A stretch of 64,000 nucleotides of DNA from contig NC_013082.1 of assembly GCF_000142805.1 (NCBI RefSeq), positions 806,001 to 870,000 of the forward strand, given 5' to 3'. The position numbers and the translations under genes are program-made. The stretch is from Lachancea thermotolerans CBS 6340 (lineage: Eukaryota > Ascomycota > Saccharomycetes > Saccharomycetales > Saccharomycetaceae). Positions 30,300 through 40,112 of the stretch are shown here, piece after piece; within the stretch, counting starts at the first letter, position 1; each line of letters begins with the position of its first letter. The notes under the pieces are model-generated. The model saw only the letters and a list, made by a program, of their open reading frames with translations, did no database searches and was not told the origin of the DNA.

Positions 30300-30661
30300 T
30301 CTTGTTGCTTAAACGCTCTGTGAAGTACCCGTTTTCCCAGTTTATACTATGACTAGACCTGTTCAAGAACAGAGTGCAGCTCTTCAAGCTCTAACAGTGG
30401 CTTTTCAACTAAGGATCTGCAACCCTTTTCTCTCTGTTAATGTTTATAGAGAAGTTCGGCGATTCTTGTAGTGCTTTCGTTTTTTAGTTATTCAAAAATC
30501 CTTTAGTATTTAGTGACAAAAGATAAACCATCTGTTTAACGACCGATGATTGACAACGACTTAATAACAATCTTAATCGAAGAAGGGACAAATATTGCTT
30601 TGGTACGAAATCTTTTTGGGGGCGTGTTCCCTTATTTAATGCTACGTTAAGACCTATTCAT
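30300..30661. other. intergenic region upstream of PHO2
   Basis: 362 bp between the PHO2 start and the stop of the first aldehyde dehydrogenase gene, both on the minus strand. It is AT-rich with poly-T runs (around 30478-30485). I see no conserved site that I would call. Confidence 0.4.
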
Positions 30662-32173
30662 TTACAGTTTGGTGCCGAGGTTGACGTAGACAGCCTTCAC
30701 GTTCGTAAAGTTGGACAAGCCATACTCGCCCAGCTCTCTACCGTAGCCACTCATCTTGATGCCACCGAATGGGCATGCAGGGTCTAGCTCGTTAGATGAA
30801 TTGATGTAACACACGCCAGCCTCCACCTGAGAGGCGAAAGTGTGAGCGCGAGTAATGTCCGCGGTGAAAACAGCCGAGGCCAGTCCGTATTCGGTGTCGT
30901 TTGCAAGTTTTAAGGCTTCATCATAGTCGGAGAACTTGCCGACAACAATAACTGGGCCAAAAATCTCCTCACGGGCGACGGTGTTCGTGGGCTCAATGTC
31001 TGCGAGAATGGTAGGCTTAACGAAGAATCCTGACTTGTGCTCTTCGGACTGCGCAATGGAGTCAGGAAGTCCCTCACCGCCCAATACCACACGAGCTCCC
31101 TCCTCAATACCCTTCTTGATGAGGGACTGGATGCGCTGCTGCTGTGTTTTGGAGACTTGAGGCCCGATCAAAACTTCAGGGTCAGATGGGGGACCGACCT
31201 TGTACGTCTTGTCGACGTGCTCTGCCAGCGCGCTCAAAAACTTCTCGTAAATCGAGTCTTGCACGTAACACCTGGAAGTCCCAGAGCAAATCTGGCCCAT
31301 ATTGTAGAAAATGCCTGCCGCGGTCCACTTAACAGCCTGGTCGAAGTCCGCGTCCTCGAAGACGACATTGGGGGACTTGCCACCACACTCGAGCGTTAAC
31401 GCCTTCAAGTTAACAGCGGCAGTCTTCTGTATGATCTGGCCCACGGCAGTGCTGCCGGTAAAGGCGATCTTGTCAATGTCGAGGTGCCTGGCCATTGCGT
31501 CACCGACCTTGGCACCCGTGCCGGACAGCACGTTGAAGACACCGGCTGGGAATCCTGCCTCGATCACCAGCTGTGCGAAGTACAAGATAGAAAGCGGCGT
31601 CTGTTCCGCACTCTTGAACACGGTTGTGTTGCCAGTCGCGATAGCAGTCCACTTCCACGCCATCATCGCCAGAGGGTAGTTGAAGGGGATGATGCACCCA
31701 ACCACGCCCAGAGGCTGGTGCGTTGTGTAGGTGAGTCTACTGGGGCTGGGCGAGTAGGACTGGCCCTGCGCCTTGTCGACCCATCCAGCGTAGTACTTGA
31801 GAATGCCAGCCAAGCCCAGGATGTCTTCCAGGGCGTTGGACTCCAGCGGCTTGCCGCTGTCCAGCGACTCGACCTCCGCGAGCATTTGCGCGTTCTCCTC
31901 TACCAGCGAGGCGAGCTTGAGCAGCAGGTCACGCTTTTCTGGTGCCGGCGTGTCTCTCCACGCAGGGAACGCCTTGCGTGCCGCGGCGACCGCGCGGTCC
32001 AGGTCCACTTTCGCGTCTGCGGCCTGCACAGCGGCAATAACCTTGCCTGTGGAGGCGTCGATCGACTCGATTTTCTCGTCGCACGACGAGTCCACGAACT
32101 CGTTGTTGATGAACAGGCCTAGTGGCTGTTTGTAGGTCTTCCCAGAGGGCAGCTTGACTTCTGCGAACGACAT
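30662..32173 (-). CDS. aldehyde dehydrogenase, cytosolic type, copy A
   Basis: 503 residues from the ATG at 32173 (MSFAEVKLPSGKTYKQPLGL); an open frame continues upstream but adds nothing like the family. All ALDH hallmarks are present: IIPFNYPLAMMAWK, the NAD-binding FTGSTAVGQ, general base Glu262 in TLECGGKSPN, catalytic Cys296 in NMGQICSGTSR, and EEIFGPVIVV. It oxidises aldehydes to acids with NAD(P)+. There is no presequence, so a cytosolic place is likely. It shares many blocks with the divergent neighbour at 33033 and is probably an old duplicate of it, but lacks the ALD2/3-specific wording, so no symbol is given. It is more GC-rich than its surroundings. Confidence 0.9.
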   Translation of the reverse strand: MSFAEVKLPSGKTYKQPLGLFINNEFVDSSCDEKIESIDASTGKVIAAVQAADAKVDLDRAVAAARKAFPAWRDTPAPEKRDLLLKLASLVEENAQMLAEVESLDSGKPLESNALEDILGLAGILKYYAGWVDKAQGQSYSPSPSRLTYTTHQPLGVVGCIIPFNYPLAMMAWKWTAIATGNTTVFKSAEQTPLSILYFAQLVIEAGFPAGVFNVLSGTGAKVGDAMARHLDIDKIAFTGSTAVGQIIQKTAAVNLKALTLECGGKSPNVVFEDADFDQAVKWTAAGIFYNMGQICSGTSRCYVQDSIYEKFLSALAEHVDKTYKVGPPSDPEVLIGPQVSKTQQQRIQSLIKKGIEEGARVVLGGEGLPDSIAQSEEHKSGFFVKPTILADIEPTNTVAREEIFGPVIVVGKFSDYDEALKLANDTEYGLASAVFTADITRAHTFASQVEAGVCYINSSNELDPACPFGGIKMSGYGRELGEYGLSNFTNVKAVYVNLGTKL

Positions 32174-33032
32174 ATTTTGGTTACAGTGAGTATGCTTGTA
32201 ATGAATGCTTGGTCTGCGGCTTAGTTCTTGCGATGCTGCAGTCGATGCTTTGTTTTCGATGTTCGCCTTGGTAATGTGATACACTAACTCTTCGACGAGT
32301 TTATAGCAACTTTTCAACGGGTTCTCGAGACTCCAATTATTAATTTAGAGCTTTGCACGCAAATTATATCGTCCGGTGCACCTTTCCTTCTTAATTGGTT
32401 TCCAAATTCAACTATAAAGCATCGTCCGAACTCTTCATAGCCGCTTTTATCCACTTTATATACCCAGCTATAAATCGCCCTTACTTTCCATCTAAGCGCT
32501 TAACAGCGAAAATCGTACGAAACTCACCGATAAGCGATAAGCGAAATTCAATACCCGACGCGATAAGCGCCTATTGAGGCGATAAGCTAAAGAAGCGCTC
32601 GAAGGCGGAACAACCATTCCAACACACGTTGGTGAGATCAGAGCGGATTCGTGGGGCGTGCAGTTCACAGCGAATGCAGGGTACCCAAGATAGTGTTCAT
32701 TGCGTCTCGAGAAATGGCATTGTCTGGAAGTGCCCCAGCTGTCGTCGTTCCGTATAAGTGCGAGCGGAATTCAGCCATCATTTGGGGCCCCTGGGTCCAG
32801 ATAAGACCAACTTGCGTTCGTAAGCGGGCGGAAACCTTTTCTACTGCCACGTCGTTCCCTGGACCGTCTTAATTTGATAGGCGAATGATAACATTTTTTC
32901 GTGCTTCCCCTATGATTTAAAAAGGGCACCCGTGGCGAAGTCAGTTTCTAAGGTCATACGACCAAACCGCCATACACAATCCGACTGCAGCCGGCAGATC
33001 AGATTTGTCGTTTCCCATAGTTTACCTAGAAA
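32174..33032. promoter_or_regulatory. shared divergent promoter region of two ALD genes
   Basis: 859 bp without a gene. It holds four same-direction GATAAG sites (separate entry), AGGGG/CCCCT stress-type elements at 32788-32792 and 32907-32911, and an AT-rich TTTAAAAA stretch near 32917 about 115 bp before the plus-strand ATG. S. cerevisiae ALD2/ALD3 are stress-induced through Msn2/4, which bind CCCCT; similar control here is an inference. Confidence 0.5.
32529..32586 (+). promoter_or_regulatory. four GATAAG sites, three in GCGATAAGC context
   Basis: GATAAG is seen at 32529-32534, 32536-32541, 32562-32567 and 32581-32586. Three of the copies sit in the 9-mer GCGATAAGC, and the first two are only 7 bp apart (start to start). 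GATA factors of nitrogen catabolite control (Gln3, Gat1, Dal80) bind this core. The longer shared context hints at a tandem-repeat origin or a more specific binding protein. Confidence 0.6.
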
Positions 33033-34541
33033 ATGTCTCTATTCACCGAAATCAGCATTCCTCAGCTCAACATCAGCTACAAGCAGCCCGTTGGATTATT
33101 CATCAACAACAAGTTCGTAGAGTCCAGCGAAAATGAGCAAATCGAGACTGTGAACCCAGCCACGGGCGAGGCAATCACGAAGTTCCACGCGGCCTCCGAG
33201 GCCGACATCGACAAGGCGGTGGCAGCGGCGCGCGAGGCGTACGAGAGTACGTGGAGTAAAACTTCGCCAGAGGAGCGTGGCGTGCTGCTTGGGAAGCTAG
33301 GTCAGCTCATAGAGCAGGAAAAAGAGCTGCTGGCAGCGATCGAAACGGTGGACTCGGGCAAGCCCTACTATACCAACGCGCTGGGCGATCTCGAGCAGAT
33401 CTTGCAGCTGACGCGCTACTACGCAGGGGCGGCGGACAAGTTCACGCAGGGCAAATTACTCCCGGTGAGCAGTGACAAGTACGCTTACACCGTCAAGGCG
33501 CCATACGGTGTGGTGGCGCAGGTAGTGCCCTGGAACTACCCGCTGGCCATGGCGAGCTGGAAGATGCAAGGCTGCCTTGCGGCCGGCAACACGATTGTCA
33601 TCAAACCCGCGGAGAACACCTCGCTATCGCTCCTATACTTCGCGCAGCTGGTCGAGAAAGCAGGCTTTCCACCCGGCGTAGTCAATGTTGTTCCTGGCTA
33701 CGGAGGCGTCGCGGGATCTAGGCTGGCAGCCCACCCCGATGTCGACAAGATAGCCTTCACAGGTAGCACCGCAGTAGGCCAAAAGGTCATGGCCGCAGCT
33801 GCCATGTCCAACCTGAAAGCGGTCACCTTGGAGTGCGGCGGAAAATCGCCCGCGCTTGTGTTTGAGGATGCCAATCTCGACGAGGCAGTCAAGTGGACCG
33901 CAGCCGGAATCTACTACAACTCGGGCCAGAACTGTACTGCCAACTCCCGTATTTACGTGCAAGAATCTGTCTACGAGAAGTTCCTACTTAAGTTTACTGC
34001 TCACGTCCAGGAGACATGGAAATTCGGCAAAACTTCCGATCTCTTTGACCAAGAGTGCACAGTGGGGCCAGTCGTTTCAAAAACTCAGTACGAGAGAGTG
34101 CAAGGATACATCGAGCACGGCAAGTCCACTGAGAAACTAAGCTTGAAGCAGATGGGCCAACCATCGGACTCTAAGGGCTACTTTATCACGCCCACTATCT
34201 TTATTAATGTTCCTCAAGACTCCAAGCTTAACCAGGAGGAAATCTTTGGGCCTGTGGCTGTCATTGCGAAGTTTAAAGACTACAAAGAAGGTATCGCTCT
34301 TGCCAACGACACTAGCTACGGACTTGCATCTGCTGTTTTCACGGAAGACATTCGTAAGGCAAACTACTTCGCTCGCGACATCAAAGCCGGGACCGTTTGG
34401 ATCAACTCGTCCAACGACGAGGAGGTTAGTGTTCCTTTTGGTGGTTTCAAGATGAGCGGCATCGGCCGTGAGCTAGGTGAAAGTGGTATGGACGCATATT
34501 TACAAACGAAAGCTGTTCACGTTAACATTTCTAAATTGTGA
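33033..34541 (+). CDS. aldehyde dehydrogenase, Ald2/Ald3 type
   Basis: 502 residues, close to the 506 of Sc Ald2/Ald3. Wording matches that pair throughout: ISIPQLNISYKQPVGLFINN, ETVNPATGEAITKFHAA, PYGVVAQVVPWNYPLAMASW, KPAENTSLSLLYFAQLV, GGFKMSGIGRELGESGMD. General base Glu267 (TLECGGKSPAL) and catalytic Cys301 (NSGQNCTANSR) are present, the usual 34 residues apart. Ald2/Ald3 are cytosolic, NAD-dependent, stress-induced and make beta-alanine from 3-aminopropanal for pantothenate and CoA synthesis. It is the single counterpart of both yeast genes, hence no symbol. Confidence 0.93.
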   Translation: MSLFTEISIPQLNISYKQPVGLFINNKFVESSENEQIETVNPATGEAITKFHAASEADIDKAVAAAREAYESTWSKTSPEERGVLLGKLGQLIEQEKELLAAIETVDSGKPYYTNALGDLEQILQLTRYYAGAADKFTQGKLLPVSSDKYAYTVKAPYGVVAQVVPWNYPLAMASWKMQGCLAAGNTIVIKPAENTSLSLLYFAQLVEKAGFPPGVVNVVPGYGGVAGSRLAAHPDVDKIAFTGSTAVGQKVMAAAAMSNLKAVTLECGGKSPALVFEDANLDEAVKWTAAGIYYNSGQNCTANSRIYVQESVYEKFLLKFTAHVQETWKFGKTSDLFDQECTVGPVVSKTQYERVQGYIEHGKSTEKLSLKQMGQPSDSKGYFITPTIFINVPQDSKLNQEEIFGPVAVIAKFKDYKEGIALANDTSYGLASAVFTEDIRKANYFARDIKAGTVWINSSNDEEVSVPFGGFKMSGIGRELGESGMDAYLQTKAVHVNISKL

Positions 34542-34759
34542 AGCATTAGTGTATTGAGTCATGCAAAGCTTAGTGCTGACGTTGTTTTAGCTTTATGTAA
34601 GTATCAAGTATGTCAGGTAAATGAAACTCGATAAGCCCAAACTTTTTATCTGCTTGGAGTGACAGGCTCCGATTTTTAACAATTCAACGCTCGTGACTTC
34701 ATTTTTGAATAGTTATCATCGGCTTGGATACTTTGGTTTGATTAAAGCCGCCTGTTGAC

Positions 34760-36589
34760 ATGCTTCCTCAGTCGCGGCCTGTTAAATCCAAAAACCCTTG
34801 TTCAGTGTGCACTAAACGCAAGGTTAAGTGTGACCGGCTAGTGCCTTGCTCGAACTGTGTAAAGAGAGAAGAAGAAGAGCGTTGTATCGCCTCTTACAGG
34901 ACCAAACTCGACAGAGCTGGAGACCTCCTGTCTGAGAGCAAGCATGAGTTCTTAACAACGTGGCAAGCATACGATTATTGGGTATTTGGGATTGGCATTT
35001 TCCAAAATGGTGCGTTGAACAAAAAGCGTTCTGTTGACAGCCGGAGTTTCGAAGAAGAAGAAGAAGAGTCAAGTTACTGGAGGGACGGACTTAACATGGA
35101 TACATCGTTTAAATTGCTTGACTTCGCCATCGAGAATCTTGGGTCGCTCTTTTTCGGTTGCGTGAGTGATGTCGGTGAGCTGTATTTCAAGCTGGAAGAG
35201 TATTGGGGAAGATTAAATGATACACAAGCAGCGCCAACAACTGATAGCTTATTTTCAAGCGCTATTTTGTGGTCAATCTTTACTATGGCTATTTTCTACA
35301 TGCCTATAGAGCTGCTGGGAAAGTATTTCCCGTCTGAACAGGTTGCGAGACTTTATGACAGCACACCAGAACAGGCATTGACTGAGCGGCTCCGAATGAA
35401 TCTCTTCGAAGGGTTCTATCGAACGACAGTGAACCAGCTCAAGAAGGCAGATTTTCTGAGGAATCCAGTAGTTGAAACTATCCAGACCTATCTAATTCTG
35501 GCTGCCACCCCTTTCCCAGCGCTTGAACCGTCTCTGGCAAATAGCTTACTAACTCAATGCCTTCACCTCGCGAAATATTGGAGGTTAGATCAGTTTAGGC
35601 CCTTGGTTACTGATACACCAGACCTTAGACTTACAAAAGTTGTATGTGAAAAATTGTGGTATCGGTTGTGTGTCCAAGATTTTTGGCAGTCCGGCCCGAA
35701 CAAGCCCTTGTCAATACATGAAGATAACATTTCGCTACTAAGTCATGCAGCATACCTAATGGACCGGCCGAATGTCGATGTCTACCAAAGCGAAGACACG
35801 TTTGAAGCCTTAATTTGGAAAATAGTATCTCTTGATAGGGACCTCGAGAAATACTTCATTACTACATCCAAGCCCCCACTTAAAACCATTGATGCCATAC
35901 AGCGGCAGATTGATATTTTCTCACAAAAAATCAACTCGACTGATGCTCAAGCTTCGACAACGGCTAGGTGCGACAAATTCTTAGCTGGATTTTTGCTCAA
36001 TTTCGTCAACTGGAAACTGAGCAACCTCAATTACATATACTATGACCCGCACACTGGGGCTGCCAGGTTGAACCACTACACCACAGTGCTGATAGCTCAA
36101 GTCTTGCACAACATAAAGAATAAGCTTGATTTCTATAATCGAATGCCACTTGTTCTACGAATAATTACGAAGCTCATGACCTTCCACACCTTGTGTAATG
36201 TCTATGATGATTCTGCCACCAATGAGCAATTAGCACTTGACTTATCAGAGGTATTTGCGGGTCTTGGGGAAGTGTCGAGCTCTCTTACAACTCCAACGTC
36301 TAAACTATTGGACAGGGTGAGAAAGCTCAAACCTATTTGGCGCAATGTTCGCGTTGTAGATAGTGAGAGTTCTTCTAACCACCCCGTGTTCAAAATTCTG
36401 CAGGATGACATCGTCTTTCTTAGAGACAGCTGCACTAAAAGGCTCCCAAAGTTTTTGGCTGCTCATAGTTCGAAGGATAGATTGGATGACGGGTTAGAGG
36501 CGGAGCCGCAAAGCCGAGAATTTTTGCAAATTGTCGCCAACTTTGAGAAGTCCTACCCACTCAACAAAATATTGAATTTATGCGACTAA
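34760..36589 (+). CDS. Zn2Cys6 binuclear-cluster transcription factor, target unknown
   Basis: 609 residues. The DNA-binding domain is at the very N-terminus with six cysteines at 14, 17, 24, 30, 33 and 42 (C-x2-C-x6-C-x5-C-x2-C-x8-C) and the basic run TKRKVKC. An acidic stretch (FEEEEEESSYW) and a fungal-type middle homology region follow (for example LTQCLHLAKYWRLDQFRPLV and KLWYRLCVQDFWQSGPN). I do not recognise a specific S. cerevisiae ortholog. It is 218 bp downstream of the ALD2/3-type gene and same strand, with a GATAAG at 34630-34635 in its own upstream region, so control of the ALD pair is an attractive guess. Its stop is 3 bp from that of MLH1. Confidence 0.85.
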   Translation: MLPQSRPVKSKNPCSVCTKRKVKCDRLVPCSNCVKREEEERCIASYRTKLDRAGDLLSESKHEFLTTWQAYDYWVFGIGIFQNGALNKKRSVDSRSFEEEEEESSYWRDGLNMDTSFKLLDFAIENLGSLFFGCVSDVGELYFKLEEYWGRLNDTQAAPTTDSLFSSAILWSIFTMAIFYMPIELLGKYFPSEQVARLYDSTPEQALTERLRMNLFEGFYRTTVNQLKKADFLRNPVVETIQTYLILAATPFPALEPSLANSLLTQCLHLAKYWRLDQFRPLVTDTPDLRLTKVVCEKLWYRLCVQDFWQSGPNKPLSIHEDNISLLSHAAYLMDRPNVDVYQSEDTFEALIWKIVSLDRDLEKYFITTSKPPLKTIDAIQRQIDIFSQKINSTDAQASTTARCDKFLAGFLLNFVNWKLSNLNYIYYDPHTGAARLNHYTTVLIAQVLHNIKNKLDFYNRMPLVLRIITKLMTFHTLCNVYDDSATNEQLALDLSEVFAGLGEVSSSLTTPTSKLLDRVRKLKPIWRNVRVVDSESSSNHPVFKILQDDIVFLRDSCTKRLPKFLAAHSSKDRLDDGLEAEPQSREFLQIVANFEKSYPLNKILNLCD

Positions 36590-36592
36590 AAC

Positions 36593-38849
36593 TCAGCATC
36601 GCTCGAATATCCTATAGAGGCCTGGCAAGTTTGCGACTTCAACAACATTCCCCATCAAATCTCTGGGCGCCAATAAACGCTTCTTAATGCAGGGAAAAAT
36701 TGTTTCTTCTAAGATTTTCTCCATGTTCTCAGTATCAGTAAGGTACCTAATGCGCTCCTCCTCCTTTATTGAAGAGTCTTCCGGGTCAATCTGTTCGATC
36801 ATCTCGGGGACGTAAAGCAGCGCAATTTGTTTTAGAATGCCTTGCAGACATTTCATCTCATCGGACCAGTCAATTTTGGTGAGAAGTCGATAAAGGAAGT
36901 GCGGCAGCTTTGAAAGTGGTGGGATGTATCCTTTGATAAGAAGTGGAAGACTTTTTATCTTTGTATTCTCCACGTGCGTGTCCCCGCCATACAATTCTAT
37001 GGAGAAATACTCCTCGAGCATTTCACGCATGTCCCATAATGGCCGTATGAGCTCGGTTGATGAACCTCCTCTTGAACTCACAACCTCTTGTAAAAGGGAG
37101 CCAACAGACAACCCTTCCTCTTGGGAACCGGCACTTTCATCCTCATTAATCAAGAATATCTTGCCGAAGTTCGCGAAATCTGTTAAGCCGACCTGATAAA
37201 AAAGTTCGCTACAGATGGAACCATAGTCGACCAAGAACAGTCTAAGATCATGCTGTATGCAAGCCAGCCTCCTCTGCTCGTCAGCGAGCCCAATGTAAGT
37301 AAGATTTGCAAAAATATTTGTCAAGTCTTTGTTCATGCTGGAGTCTACTTCCTTTCGTAGCATGTTCACGCTTGCAAGGTTAACCTCTACTCTGGTTTTG
37401 CGCGAAACAGTATAAGTCGACGTTTTTGATGCTCGTCTGCTTGGTGTATCTGCAATCCAGCTTCCCTGATGTTGTCTGCCTTCTGAGGCGCGACATGAAG
37501 ATTGTATGCTGTCGTCCTCGTATGACTGCTTATAAGGGGTACTTTGTTCTGTATTCTCTGTGTATTCTGCAGATCTCAAGTAATTGGTGATTTTTGTTTG
37601 AGACGCGTCTATGCGAACGAGTTTGTTTTCCTGGCGCTTGACTTTATTGCCTAATGGAGTTACTGGTATGTTGTTGATGAGTTGGGAGTGGGGTTTACCT
37701 AGGTTTTCTCTGATAGAGACAGGCTTCTGTGTGAAAATTGAAGTGGTTTTGAATGATCTTGATGTATCACAATTCGACAAAACATCCCCTAACTGACTTG
37801 CTATCTGTTCTATGATTTCTTCATCATGCAAAAACCTAACTTCTCTTTTTGTAGGATGAACATTGACGTCAACGAGTTCGGGGCGAATCGTGACGTTCAG
37901 ATAAATGAAAGGTCTATTGCCCTTAGCCAGGTGCGACGAATAAGTTTGATAAAGAGCCCTGCGTAATGGATCACACGTCACAAGCCGGTTGTTGATAAAA
38001 AAAATGGGAGAAATGGACTTTTTATTAATAAAGTTGAGCGTGCTAACTTGACCGCTAGCTGACGCTCCCAAACCTTCGATTTCGGGAACCTTCAACTCGA
38101 TCAGATTAGAAGCAGTACCTCGACCAAACACCGCCTGTACTCTCTCTCTCACATCCGCGTCATATCTTACAGTCAACGCAAACTGCGATTCGCCAAACTT
38201 TTTGCAAGAGAATCCTACATTTTTGGAATTGATTGCATACCGACCAACACAATCCAAGATCTTGGCGAACTCATCGCCGGGCGATCGCAGCGACCTGAGT
38301 CTGGACTGTACGTTGTAAAATAGATCTTCGACCAGTATGATAGTCCCGTCCCGGCCAGCTATTGGTTTCGGCTCTCCTATCATTTTACCAGCTGAGTAAG
38401 AGACTCTCCAAGCGCAGGCCTCATTTTTAGTTTTGGTAGTTACTGTTACTCTCGCGATGTGTGAAATACTAGCAAGCGCTTCCCCACGAAAGCCATAGGT
38501 TTGTATCGAACTCAGATCTTCAAAGGTCTTCAGTTTCGATGTGGTGAATCTTTGACAAAGAATAGGCAAGTCGCTCTTGTCAATGCCACTTCCATTATCC
38601 GTGATTTGTAGAATTTTTAATCCTCCCTCTTTGATAAGAATATCAATCGCAGTGGCTCCAGCATCGATGGAGTTCTCCATCATTTCTTTCAAAGCATTGA
38701 CAGGTGCAACGATAATTTCTCCTGCTGCAATTTTGTTCACCACGGACTCAGCCAATGGCTACATTTACGTTGTCAGTCCTAAAATCATTTTGGATTCTCA
38801 TGAATGAAAATGCAAAGCGTCATACCTTTATCTTCAAAGGCGCTGACAT
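36593..38849 (-). CDS. MLH1: DNA mismatch repair MutL homolog Mlh1, spliced
   Basis: Exons 38849-38826 and 38758-36593 give 729 residues (769 in S. cerevisiae). Exon 1 encodes MSAPLKIK and the join gives KPLAESVVNKIAAGE, matching yeast MSLRIKALDASVVNKIAAGE. Without the intron there is no ATG-initiated N-terminus, and reading on from exon 1 meets a stop after one further codon. GHKL ATPase motifs are intact: ENSIDAGA (Glu33, Asn37), QITDNGSGI, YGFRGEALASISH. The C-terminus ends in the invariant FERC. Mlh1 pairs with Pms1 (and Mlh2, Mlh3) in mismatch repair and meiotic crossing over. The gene is divergent from NSE4, 111 bp apart. Confidence 0.95.
38759..38825 (-). other. MLH1: spliceosomal intron in MLH1 (67 nt)
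   Basis: The donor is GTATGA (38825-38820), the branch-like motif is GACTGAC, and the acceptor TGTAG ends at 38759. The intron falls between codons 8 and 9. The unspliced message would stop at the TGA inside the donor, so splicing is needed for any full-length product. Confidence 0.9.
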
Positions 38850-38960
38850 AGTTTCCCTTCGTTCGTTAACCTTTTTGTTTGGAATTTTAGTTTGCAACAA
38901 AATATATGGCGTTTAAGATTTAATATGAACATCTCTTTGATGAGCTAAATAAGTAGAAAG

Positions 38961-40112
38961 ATGACAAGACAGCGGGAAGAAGATGATGAGCGGGGCAATC
39001 TTTCTTCCAAAAGGCGCAGGACTGAAGTTCCACAAGCTGAGGCCGAGCAAGCGTCGGCTCTTGAAGAGGACCTTGAATTTGAAATTTTGCAGGGCTATCG
39101 CGATGTAGATAAGGATGTTAGTAAAGATCGGGTTGAAGTCGCTAGAAATGGAGATATTGCAATCGCACTTGATCGGTTAAAAGCTATTGATACCCTTTTT
39201 GACAGAATGGTGTCGGTTAACTCAAACCGCAACTCCTTACTAGCGCAGGATTCAAAAGCTGCGCTGAATGTGAGTGAGCTAGCGCAGTTAAGCGTAAGGA
39301 ATTTGAAACTTGATGAATCGCAAAGAGTCTTAGGTATCAGCGATGTTATCAACTACTCTAAGAGGTTCATGCTAAAGGAATATTTCAATGCTAATGGTAT
39401 CAAGCAAGAGCGTGCCAAGGTTAACTCTAGCGATGATGCGGAGGAAGAGGACTCTTCCAATGCCCAAGACGACTCGGCAACAAACCAGGATGTATACGCG
39501 CAAGGGAGACAGCAGCGGAGTCTTTTGGATCAGTTCGACCAGTATAATCGCTTCACACAGTTCAATTGGTTTAAAATGGGTATGCTTTTCAGGACCATAT
39601 CGAAAACGCCATTGACAGTTGACCACTTGTTGGGCCCCTTTGCAGCAGAGAAGAAAATTAGATCATCGAGCCAAAGAATTAGAACCACGGATATTGTTGG
39701 AGAGGCGGTCACAGCCGAAAGAGTCACAAAAAGCTCATTAAATTCCACTCAAGAAGAAACTACGCCTGAACAAGTAAAAAAATGTTTTAAGGTCCTAATT
39801 GAGAAAAATGGGCTCAAGCAAATCAATCTTTTCAAGTTTATTATACACCCGAAATCATTCGCAAAATCAGTAGAGAACTTGTTTTACACTAGCTTTTTGA
39901 TTAAAGGCGGCAAGCTAGTGCTTGAGGAAGACGAGGATGGATTTCCAGCTATAAGGCCTAAGGAAGGTCTCCCCAAAAACCCCCATGATCGCGAGGTTGA
40001 GATTCAACGTAGAAATGATGCGCGGCAAAATCATATCATTTTTCAGCTTGACATGGCTACGTGGAGAAGGTTAATACAAAGATTCGATATTACTAGTCCT
40101 TTTATTCCCTAA
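38961..40112 (+). CDS. NSE4: Smc5/6 complex kleisin Nse4
   Basis: 383 residues (402 in Sc, YDL105W/QRI2). A charged N-terminus with SSKRRRTEV is followed by the N-terminal helical kleisin region (RNLKLDESQRVLGISDVINY) and a central segment FNWFKMGMLFRTISKTPLTVDHLLGP. The C-terminal winged-helix region has NLFKFIIHPKSFAKSVENLF and QLDMATWRRLIQRFDITSPF. Nse4 bridges the Smc5 and Smc6 heads and binds Nse1/Nse3; the complex acts in DNA repair and replication-fork stability. Next to it is QRI7, as in YDL105W-YDL104C. Confidence 0.92.
   Translation: MTRQREEDDERGNLSSKRRRTEVPQAEAEQASALEEDLEFEILQGYRDVDKDVSKDRVEVARNGDIAIALDRLKAIDTLFDRMVSVNSNRNSLLAQDSKAALNVSELAQLSVRNLKLDESQRVLGISDVINYSKRFMLKEYFNANGIKQERAKVNSSDDAEEEDSSNAQDDSATNQDVYAQGRQQRSLLDQFDQYNRFTQFNWFKMGMLFRTISKTPLTVDHLLGPFAAEKKIRSSSQRIRTTDIVGEAVTAERVTKSSLNSTQEETTPEQVKKCFKVLIEKNGLKQINLFKFIIHPKSFAKSVENLFYTSFLIKGGKLVLEEDEDGFPAIRPKEGLPKNPHDREVEIQRRNDARQNHIIFQLDMATWRRLIQRFDITSPFIP

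Noticed and set aside
31484-32122. 212-codon frame antisense to the first ALD gene
   Set aside because: It mirrors a GC-rich, highly conserved coding region; long antisense frames there are a by-product of codon bias.
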